This document shows positions 1-4,879 of a stretch of DNA of 5,286 nt, in pieces. The stretch is from NCBI GenBank assembly GCA_945906015.1, contig CAMDQV010000162.1, positions 1-5,286 on the forward strand. Direction: 5' to 3'. How positions within the stretch are numbered: position 1 is the first letter of the stretch; each line of letters starts with the position of its first letter. The notes beneath the pieces are model-generated. The model was not told the origin of the DNA. It was given only the letters and a program-made list of their open reading frames with translations, and did not search any database. The position numbers were made by a program, and so were the translations under genes. This DNA comes from Pedobacter schmidteae. GTDB taxonomy: Bacteria; Bacteroidota; Bacteroidia; Sphingobacteriales; Sphingobacteriaceae.

Positions 1-429
1 TTCAATATAGCATTCAACCTCTTTACTAGTTTTGGATACTTTGAAACAGAAAAAGAACATTTAAACGCACTCAGAGCATTCAATAAATCGTTGAAGAGAT
101 CAGGCATATTAGTCTTAGATTATTTTAACAGCGAAAAAATTGTACAAAATCTGGCCCATCAGGAAGTAAAACAGGTAGATGGAATAGAGTTTTATATCAC
201 TAAGAAAGTAGCAAATGGAAATATCATAAAAAGTATTTCTTTTAAACATAAGAGTAAAGATTTTTCATTTAAGGAAGAAGTAAAGGCTTTCAGCAAAAGT
301 GATTTTGAAAGAATGTTTGAAAAAAGTGGATTCAAGGTATTAAAGCACTTTGGTGATTATGCATTAAATCCATTCAATGAAATCAAATCTGACCGTTTAA
401 TTTTTATTTGCCAAAAAGCCGATGCTTGA
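1..429 (+). CDS. Class I SAM-dependent methyltransferase, C-terminal part (5' end outside window)
   Basis: The frame is open from base 1 to the TGA at 427-429, giving 142 residues with no start of their own. The first residues read FNIAFNLFTSFGYFE, which matches the strand and loop after motif II in class I methyltransferases (typically 'D.v.nlftSfGYF'). This is followed by SGILVLDYFN near residue 36, matching motif III. The tail SDRLIFICQK resembles the last strand of the Rossmann-like fold. The SAM-binding glycine motif I should lie upstream and is not visible, so activity cannot be judged. The substrate is unknown; this subgroup includes many small-molecule methyltransferases. A TTG at 91 is an internal codon, because the homologous sequence runs upstream of it. 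The stop overlaps the next gene by 8 bp, suggesting a shared transcript with the phosphatase and transporter genes. The family is fairly sure; the specific role is not. Confidence 0.8.
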   Translation, partial: FNIAFNLFTSFGYFETEKEHLNALRAFNKSLKRSGILVLDYFNSEKIVQNLAHQEVKQVDGIEFYITKKVANGNIIKSISFKHKSKDFSFKEEVKAFSKSDFERMFEKSGFKVLKHFGDYALNPFNEIKSDRLIFICQKADA

Positions 430-1003
430 ACAATTAATTCAGTTTGATCAGAACCTATTTTTTACCATTAACCATGGTTTAAGCAATTCATTTTTTGATT
501 GGCTCATGCCAGCACTCAGAAATCGTTTTTTCTGGACACCTCTATATCTGTTTATCATTATATTTTTTATACGTAATTATGGAAAACAAGGCTGGATAAT
601 GATCTTATTTTTGATATTAACCTTTGGATTGACTGATTTCTTTTCATCTTCTATTCTAAAACCAAGTGTTCAAAGACTCAGACCTTGTAATGATCCTGAA
701 ATTAAATCAAGTGTTAAAAATTTAATTGATTGTGGTAGCGGCTATAGCTTTCCATCATCACATGCATCCAATCATTTTGGATTAGCAGTGTTTTTAATCG
801 TGATGTTTTATCGAAAATGGAAGCTGATTTTGCCCATAGGATTATTCTGGGCAGCATCTATAAGTTTCGCACAGGTGTATGTTGGCGTCCACTATCCTAT
901 TGATATACTCGTAGGGGCAATGCTTGGTGGAATGATCGGATTTATTATGGGTACAATTTTATTGGTAAATAAAAGATTCAGAGTATGGAATCCTGGCAAC
1001 TGA
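422..1003 (+). CDS. PAP2-superfamily membrane phosphatase
   Basis: This 193-residue integral membrane protein belongs to the PAP2 (type 2 phosphatidic acid phosphatase) superfamily, whose members dephosphorylate lipid phosphates or undecaprenyl pyrophosphate at the outer face of the inner membrane. Motif 1 is K80-x6-R87-P88, motif 2 is PSSH at 111-114 (general acid His114), and motif 3 ends VGVHYPID with His157 as nucleophile and Asp161. The usual Ser-Arg that opens motif 3 is Ala150-Gln151 here. Hydrophobic segments lie near 38-51, 58-77, 116-130, 134-155 and 162-183. Cys89 and Cys104 lie in the loop between motifs 1 and 2 and could form a periplasmic disulfide. The ATG lies inside the end of the methyltransferase gene (8 bp overlap), and the 3' end overlaps the ZIP gene by 19 bp. 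The length is normal for small bacterial PAP2 proteins. The substrate cannot be assigned; an LpxE-like, PgpB-like or undecaprenyl-diphosphatase role is possible. Confidence 0.92.
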   Translation: MLEQLIQFDQNLFFTINHGLSNSFFDWLMPALRNRFFWTPLYLFIIIFFIRNYGKQGWIMILFLILTFGLTDFFSSSILKPSVQRLRPCNDPEIKSSVKNLIDCGSGYSFPSSHASNHFGLAVFLIVMFYRKWKLILPIGLFWAASISFAQVYVGVHYPIDILVGAMLGGMIGFIMGTILLVNKRFRVWNPGN

Positions 1004-1698
1004 TACTTCTTTTCGGCAGTTCTTTATTAGGCGGATTGGGAATATTTCTATTTAAAAAAGAGAATTCGAACCGTTTAAAACTGGTTCTATCGTTCAGTGG
1101 TGCTTATTTGTTCGCAATTACAGTATTACATCTGATGCCCGACGTTTACTATTCGGGAAACCCTCAGATTGGTCTGTTTATTCTCGGTGGTTTTCTACTT
1201 CAGATCTTCATGGAGCAATTTTCGGAAGGAATTGAACACGGGCACATTCACAAACATAACCATAAGCACTTAGTTTTTCCTTTAGGTATTATGATTAGCC
1301 TTTGTTTACACGCATTTCTTGAGGGCATGCCATTAGCCCAAGGACAACATAATGAACTGGTATATGGAATTGCATTGCATCATATCCCAGCAGCATTCGC
1401 ACTGGGTAGCGTTTTAATGGAGAATAAATTAAGTAAAGCCACAATATCATCTCTGTTGATATTATTTGCTCTGATGAGCCCTTTAGGTTACTGGCTGAGT
1501 TTCGAGATCGGACAAGGGGTTATTGGGAATATTGAAGTTTATTTTGACCGAATAATGGGCGTAGTGATTGGAATATTTCTTCATATTTCTACTACTATAT
1601 TGTTCGAATCAAGTGTAGATCATAAATTTAATTTGAAAAAGGTAGTTGCTGTTCTGCTTGGAGTTAGTATTGCCCTGGCGGGTTTTTTTATGCACTAG
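985..1698 (+). CDS. ZIP-family divalent metal transporter
   Basis: The 237-residue protein has about eight hydrophobic segments, near 4-22, 33-51, 62-76, 97-115, 126-145, 152-171, 187-206 and 219-235. This is the ZIP topology for uptake of zinc or related metals into the cytoplasm. The TM4 metal motif is His109-A-F-L-Glu113-Gly114. The TM5 motif reads His132-His133-Ile-Pro135-Ala136-Ala137, where most ZIPs have (H/Q)-x-I-P-E-G; the bridging Glu is therefore Ala. A His-rich stretch at 85-95 (HGHIHKHNHKH) lies between the third and fourth segments, the usual place for the variable metal-sensing cytoplasmic loop. The ATG at 985 lies 19 bp inside the phosphatase gene; the next Met is residue 51, which would delete the first helices, so 985 is the likely start. 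Metal specificity and direction are inferred from the family only. No metal-responsive regulatory site is visible. Confidence 0.88.
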   Translation: MESWQLILLFGSSLLGGLGIFLFKKENSNRLKLVLSFSGAYLFAITVLHLMPDVYYSGNPQIGLFILGGFLLQIFMEQFSEGIEHGHIHKHNHKHLVFPLGIMISLCLHAFLEGMPLAQGQHNELVYGIALHHIPAAFALGSVLMENKLSKATISSLLILFALMSPLGYWLSFEIGQGVIGNIEVYFDRIMGVVIGIFLHISTTILFESSVDHKFNLKKVVAVLLGVSIALAGFFMH

Positions 1699-1709
1699 GG
1701 GGGAGGGGG

Positions 1710-1756
1710 TTTTAGGTTATAGGTTTTAAGTTATAGGTTTTAGGTTATAGGTTATA
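1710..1756. repeat. Tandem heptamer array, TTWTARG
   Basis: Three 14-bp units (1710-1723, 1724-1737, 1738-1751) read TTTTAGGTTATAGG, with one G-to-A change in the second unit, followed by a partial TTATA. Each unit is two heptamers, TTTTAGG and TTATAGG, so the true period is 7 bp. The array starts 11 bp after the stop of the ZIP gene, in the gap between convergent genes. It does not read as coding sequence and has no intrinsic terminator shape. Its function is unknown. Confidence 0.85.
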
Positions 1757-1761
1757 TTGCA

Positions 1762-1803
1762 AACTGACAACTGACAACTGACAACTATCAATTCTCAATT
1801 GAA
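1762..1803. repeat. Tandem heptamer array, AACTGAC, decaying
   Basis: Three perfect copies of AACTGAC (1762-1768, 1769-1775, 1776-1782) are followed by in-phase degenerate heptamers AACTATC, AATTCTC and AATTGAA up to 1803. The last part also contains a 5-bp inverted repeat, CAATT-CTC-AATTG (1789-1801). The period is again 7 bp although the sequence is unrelated to the neighbouring array. No coding potential is seen. The function is unknown. Confidence 0.8.
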
Positions 1804-1835
1804 CCCTATCCCCTCGTTTTATCGAGCAGATCTGG

Positions 1836-2000
1836 TTAATGATCGCCTTCTGATGATGATTGTTCATCTTCCTTTCCATATTTCCAGGGGCAGTGTCTGC
1901 ATTTATTTTTACAGCAACTACCTCTTTTCAAATGGTAAGTTTCAGTAAAAACAAGATTCCCCTCTTTATCTATGTAATAATCAATATTTTCAATCAGCAT
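1836..2000 (-). CDS. DUF5522-like small Cys-rich protein
   Basis: A short minus-strand frame starts with ATG at 2000-1998 and ends with TAA at 1838-1836, giving 54 residues. It begins MLIENIDYYIDKEGNLVFTE and continues with T-Y-H-L-K-R-G, then a compact metal-ligand-like cluster: Cys29, Cys30, Cys34, His36 and Cys37 followed by Pro-Trp. The pattern 'DYY..e.g..VFT..YHLKRG.CC...CRHCP' is the one I associate with the DUF5522 family of small proteins of unknown function. The tail from about 43 is acidic and Ser-rich. The start lies 11 bp inside the end of the exonuclease gene, so translation is probably coupled and this is the last gene of the ybbR-coaE-exonuclease unit. A bound zinc or Fe-S cluster is plausible from the Cys/His spacing but not shown. 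Resemblance to the 'oxidoreductase-like' N-terminal CC-x-x-G-C motif is an alternative. That the gene is real is quite likely; what it does is not known. Confidence 0.85.
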   Translation of the reverse strand: MLIENIDYYIDKEGNLVFTETYHLKRGSCCKNKCRHCPWKYGKEDEQSSSEGDH

Positions 2001-2940
2001 GATTCAGCAATTTTACCACTAATTTATCTTTAAAATGTTCCTTTAGGTAGGTTCCATTGCCATGCAATGTCCAAACCTGGCTAGGATTTACCTCTTTTAG
2101 CATTGTGAGTATATCATTCCAGTCAACATGGTCAGAGATCAATAAAGACAGATCATTATTTAGTTGAAGTTTCATCCAGCCAGAGGCAAATGCTCTTACA
2201 ACATTCTTTGCCCTGATATAGCTATTAAAGGTTAAAGGAGGCACAATATAAACCATATTCATATCAGGTTGTTTCATTTGCTTTCTGTTATAAAGCTCAT
2301 ATTTACCCAAACTAAATCCAAAAGATTCATAGATCTTATTCAGGCTATAAATGGAATGATGTACTAGTGTAGTTCGTTGCGGACAATGATCTGTGATCAG
2401 TCTAGAAATCCTTTGTGCCTTACCTAATGAATAAGCTCCCAGCATTACATTATGATTGAACGCATTCAGCTTCATAATCTCTTCTATTGCATTAGGATGC
2501 TGCACAGATGGATTAGCAAATGTAGTTTCAGTGACCAATACATCTGCATTCACAAATTCGATTCTTTCACAAGTTGGATCTTCCTGCAGCTTATAATCTC
2601 CTGTATATAAATATCTTATGCCCAAGTATTCTAATAGAATCTGCGCAGACCCTAGAATATGACCTGCAGGAATAAAGCTGATCTTTACCCCATTCAACTC
2701 AAAAACCTCCAACCATGTGTAGATATGAAAGTTCTTCCCAGCTTGCTTATGATACCGATGCTGAATAATAGCAGCACTGGCAGCCGTGCAATATACATTG
2801 ACATTACCCCTTACGGCATGGTCGCCATGTGCATGAGATATAACGGCATGATCAACGGCATTTTTGGGGTCAAGGTAAAAATCTCCTAAACTGCAATACA
2901 AACCATTTTCAGTAAGCGTTAAAAAGTCTTCAATAATCAT
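1990..2940 (-). CDS. Metallo-beta-lactamase-fold exonuclease, ligase-associated type
   Basis: The 316-residue protein combines a metallo-beta-lactamase core with a beta-CASP-like C-terminal region, as in nucleases of the CPSF/SNM1/Artemis group. Metal-binding motifs are His36-x-His38-x-Asp40-His41, His94 (PAGHILGSAQ), Asp115 (TGDYK) and the late His271 (ISDHVDW) and His293 (LHG). TETTF at 137-141, LGKAQR at 172-177 and ASGWM at 252-256 are typical of the putative exonucleases usually encoded beside an ATP-dependent DNA ligase and an Lhr-like helicase (the TIGR04122 type). The N-terminal LTLTENGLYCSLGDFYLDP also fits that subgroup. The expected role is cytoplasmic nucleic-acid end processing in DNA repair, inferred from the family. 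Its ATG overlaps the coaE stop (ATGA, 4 bp) and its end overlaps the DUF5522-like gene by 11 bp. No ligase, helicase or phosphoesterase partner is present here. The fold is very sure; the subgroup is likely. Confidence 0.88.
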   Translation of the reverse strand: MIIEDFLTLTENGLYCSLGDFYLDPKNAVDHAVISHAHGDHAVRGNVNVYCTAASAAIIQHRYHKQAGKNFHIYTWLEVFELNGVKISFIPAGHILGSAQILLEYLGIRYLYTGDYKLQEDPTCERIEFVNADVLVTETTFANPSVQHPNAIEEIMKLNAFNHNVMLGAYSLGKAQRISRLITDHCPQRTTLVHHSIYSLNKIYESFGFSLGKYELYNRKQMKQPDMNMVYIVPPLTFNSYIRAKNVVRAFASGWMKLQLNNDLSLLISDHVDWNDILTMLKEVNPSQVWTLHGNGTYLKEHFKDKLVVKLLNHAD

Positions 2941-3536
2941 GACCGCTTACCAATATTGAGGAATTGCTGATCTAGTTCTAGAATTTGGGGTATCAATAGT
3001 CGACTTTCATCATTGAACAGAATATGATCTGCCAGTTTCATCTTTTGTTCATCACTTAATTGTCTTTTCATTCTCAACGCTATTTCATCCTGACTAATTG
3101 CATCTCTTGCAATAACCCTTTTTACCCTCAAAGCCTCAGGCGAAACCACCAATACAGATAGATCGCACATGGTATACGATTTGGTTTCAAATAAGAGTGC
3201 AGCTTCCTTGATAATATAAGGGGCATCATAATGAATGCCAAGCCAATTATCAAAAGCTCTAAATACAGCAGGATGAACTAAGGCATTTAATTTATCTAGC
3301 TCAGACTCATTTTTGAAAACTATGGATGATATATATGACCTATTCAACTCTCCATCCATTGAATATGATTTTTGGCCAAATGTTTTCAGGATCTCTTCCT
3401 TTAAAACAGGATCAGTGTTCATGATCAATTTTGCAACAGTATCGGCATAAAAAATTGGGATACCCAATAATTCAAAAACTCTGCAGACGGTTGTTTTACC
3501 GCTTCCTATACCACCTGTTATACCTATTTTCAGCAT
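2937..3536 (-). CDS. coaE: Dephospho-CoA kinase
   Basis: CoaE carries out the last step of coenzyme A synthesis, ATP-dependent phosphorylation of the 3'-hydroxyl of dephospho-CoA, in the cytoplasm. Counting from the ATG at 3536, the protein has 199 residues, normal for the family. The P-loop is GITGGIGSGKTT with Lys14. Next come the Asp32 region (YADTVAK, family DAD-x-x-AR), VHP with His88, EAALLFE at 111-117, the LID-region Arg144-Asp145, and ADHILFND starting at 169 (family AD-x-VI-x-N-x-G). A GTG codon at 3539 would add one Met (GTGA overlap with ybbR). The ATG is preferred because MLKIGITGG is the common N terminus and it gives a TGATG stop-start junction. The stop overlaps the exonuclease start by 4 bp. 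All core motifs look intact. Placement after a YbbR gene is common in Bacteroidota. Confidence 0.96.
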   Translation of the reverse strand: MLKIGITGGIGSGKTTVCRVFELLGIPIFYADTVAKLIMNTDPVLKEEILKTFGQKSYSMDGELNRSYISSIVFKNESELDKLNALVHPAVFRAFDNWLGIHYDAPYIIKEAALLFETKSYTMCDLSVLVVSPEALRVKRVIARDAISQDEIALRMKRQLSDEQKMKLADHILFNDESRLLIPQILELDQQFLNIGKRS

Positions 3537-4483
3537 CACTTTTGAATGATAAAATCAATATTCTGAGGTTCAATCTTCACCAATTTGCAAAATTTTGGAA
3601 ACTTACTTATTACAAGCGGCAATTGTATATAGCCTTTTAATTTCCAATTATTTAAATCTGCACTAACTTCAAAATCTTCGCGCGCTATTTTTGAATAATT
3701 ACTTAAGGCCGTAAGAAACGTGATTTTAACTTTCTCAGGCAGTAACTTTACATTTCTGAATTCATTATTGTTAAGTAACACTATTGGCACATCCACTACT
3801 TTTTCGGTGTACTCATCAACCATCAGCTTTAAATCAACAAGTCTTGGATAAATACTGATATTAGCTTTAACAGGTTTCTGTAATAATATTTTGCTACTGA
3901 AATTGCTAGTAACATTTTTAAGTTTAAGCGTATCTGTATACCAGTAATCAATCTTTTCAAGTTCATTTCCCGGTCCGGTAACCGTTACATAAGATGGAGA
4001 TAACTGTACTGAATCTGAGATGCCGTAATGATTTTCAAAGCGAATATTATAGTTAAGACGAATAGGAATTTTTTTTACTGAACGTGATGAAAAATCAAAA
4101 TATAAGGTATCTGGGCGGATATTTACTACTTTTTGGGCAGACTCAAACTGCTTGTTAATAGTAGTCAGCTGATCAGAAAGATTAATAAATGTTTGCTTTT
4201 TGAGTTTTTCAAGATCAACATTCACAGATTGAGGGTTTATCCGCAGTTTAGAGAATAACAATTGCCAGCCTGTACCTTCAATCTGCAAATCTATCGTATC
4301 TGATTGTAATGAGTGAAAGGCCTTATTATCGGGGAAGTTTACATAACGTATTAGAGTTTGAACCTGATAAACATACCTATTTGATAGTGCGAAGAACATC
4401 CATGCTCCAACTGCAAATAAAAGGCAGACGAAAAAAAGTGAGATACGGCGACGTTCAACTTTACTGAATTTTATAAATGGCAT
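3536..4483 (-). CDS. YbbR-like domain protein, membrane-anchored
   Basis: The 315-residue protein starts with a basic segment (KVERRR), then one hydrophobic helix at about 14-33, so it is probably anchored in the inner membrane with the rest outside the cytoplasm. The remainder is beta-rich and reads as roughly three YbbR-type repeats, near 36-132, 136-225 and 228-313. The middle one is clearest: IPIRLNYN, then SPSYVTVTGPGNELEKI and a following 'dT..l...' segment, matching the YbbR pattern of a P-x-x-V-x-V-x-G-P turn. In Firmicutes, YbbR repeats form CdaR, a regulator of the diadenylate cyclase CdaA. No cyclase gene is adjacent here, so that role should not be carried over. It lies between the yajC terminator and coaE, with a one-base TGATG overlap with coaE. 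A promoter candidate lies 18-50 bp upstream of the start. The family call rests mostly on the middle repeat and gene order. Confidence 0.82.
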   Translation of the reverse strand: MPFIKFSKVERRRISLFFVCLLFAVGAWMFFALSNRYVYQVQTLIRYVNFPDNKAFHSLQSDTIDLQIEGTGWQLLFSKLRINPQSVNVDLEKLKKQTFINLSDQLTTINKQFESAQKVVNIRPDTLYFDFSSRSVKKIPIRLNYNIRFENHYGISDSVQLSPSYVTVTGPGNELEKIDYWYTDTLKLKNVTSNFSSKILLQKPVKANISIYPRLVDLKLMVDEYTEKVVDVPIVLLNNNEFRNVKLLPEKVKITFLTALSNYSKIAREDFEVSADLNNWKLKGYIQLPLVISKFPKFCKLVKIEPQNIDFIIQK

Positions 4484-4500
4484 ATTTAACTATCGTTTAT

Positions 4501-4533
4501 CAAATTTAGTTAAATAAAAACGCCGCCTCCAAA
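4501..4533 (-). promoter_or_regulatory. Bacteroidota-type promoter candidate for the ybbR-coaE unit
   Basis: On the minus strand, TAAATTTG (4508-4501) fits the Bacteroidota -7 consensus TAnnTTTG. A TTTG (4533-4530) lies 21 bp upstream, as expected for the -33 element. The -7 box ends 17 bases before the ybbR ATG, implying a very short leader. The -33 TTTG falls in the loop region of the yajC terminator hairpin. The motif match is seen directly; promoter activity is inferred, and AT-rich DNA gives such matches by chance fairly often. Confidence 0.5.
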
Positions 4534-4543
4534 AGAAGCGGCG
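4511..4543 (-). terminator. Intrinsic terminator after yajC
   Basis: Read on the minus strand, CGCCGC at 4543-4538 pairs with GCGGCG at 4526-4521. The stem extends inward by a T-G, a T-A and a C-G pair to a five-base TTTTG loop. TTTTTATTTA follows directly (4520-4511). A nine-pair GC-rich stem plus a T tract is the standard rho-independent shape. It lies 22 bp downstream of the yajC stop and before ybbR, so it should end or attenuate the DUF1573-yajC transcript. On the plus strand there is no T tract after the hairpin, so it works in one direction only. Confidence 0.9.
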
Positions 4544-4565
4544 ATCTACTAATTTAAATTTAAGA

Positions 4566-4856
4566 TTATTTAATTACCGTTTGGTTAAGAGCTTTAGAAG
4601 ATTCCAAAGATACTGACGATTTTTCAAAACGGATTTTTGTACCGCTTTCTACTTCTATCAGGAAAGTTGAATCATTCATCTCTACAATTTTACCATGAAT
4701 TCCTGATGTTGTGATTACTTTATCACCCTTTTTCAATTCTTCAACAAATTTTTTATGATCCTTTGCTTTTTTCATTTGTGGGCGTATCATAAAAAAGTAA
4801 AACACCACAATAATAAGCAGCATTGGTAAAAACTGCCCGATTTGTTCCATATTCAT
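4566..4856 (-). CDS. yajC: Sec translocon accessory subunit YajC
   Basis: YajC is a small inner-membrane protein that associates with SecDF and the SecYEG translocon and is thought to assist protein export. The 96-residue product has a short N terminus, one transmembrane helix at about 9-24 ending in FYFFMIRPQ, a basic stretch (KKAKDHKK), and the conserved cytoplasmic motif GDKVITTSGIHGKI at 44-57, followed by a small beta domain. Length and motif order are typical. The start could be the ATG at 4856 or an in-frame ATG at 4850, two codons later (MNMEQ or MEQ). The gap to the DUF1573 gene upstream is 23 bp with no obvious promoter, so they are likely co-transcribed. A strong terminator follows the stop. 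Confidence 0.95.
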   Translation of the reverse strand: MNMEQIGQFLPMLLIIVVFYFFMIRPQMKKAKDHKKFVEELKKGDKVITTSGIHGKIVEMNDSTFLIEVESGTKIRFEKSSVSLESSKALNQTVIK

Positions 4857-4879
4857 ATTCTATTCTATTTAGTTTAAAA

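Larger units (their letters stand above)
1697..1814. repeat. Imperfect inverted repeat bracketing two heptamer arrays
   Basis: A G-rich arm at 1697-1711 (AGGGGGGAGGGGGTT) overlaps the ZIP stop codon. It can pair with the C-rich arm AACCCTATCCCCT at 1802-1814. Pairing A1697-G1701 with C1810-T1814 and G1707-T1711 with A1802-C1806 gives two runs of five pairs, separated by a bulge, a mismatch and a possible G-T pair. The arms enclose about 90 bp that hold both heptamer arrays. It could be the ends of a small dispersed repeat element, or simply chance in a G/C-run context. The arms are seen directly; their meaning is inferred. Confidence 0.4.

Noticed and set aside
1698..1709. G6-A-G5 run as a G-quadruplex
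   Set aside because: Only two long G runs are present in a short distance, and the following heptamers contribute only GG pairs, so a stable four-tract quadruplex is not supported.
1710..1803. CRISPR array
   Set aside because: The repeats are 7 bp units in direct tandem, without spacers or cas genes. This is a simple tandem repeat.
1813..1826. CTCG-TTTTAT-CGAG hairpin as a terminator for the convergent genes
   Set aside because: The stem has only four pairs and no T tract follows on either strand. It is too weak to call as a terminator.
2659..2889. Open frame of 76 codons on the plus strand
   Set aside because: It lies wholly inside the exonuclease gene on the opposite strand, whose catalytic motifs fix the coding strand. 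The product resembles no family.
3431..3640. Open frame of 69 codons on the plus strand
   Set aside because: It is antisense to the ybbR/coaE junction and overlaps the coaE P-loop region. It has no recognisable motif or start signal.
3536..4483. Calling the YbbR protein CdaR and inferring c-di-AMP signalling
   Set aside because: No diadenylate cyclase gene is adjacent and YbbR repeats occur in Bacteroidota beside yajC and coaE. The domain alone does not show that role.
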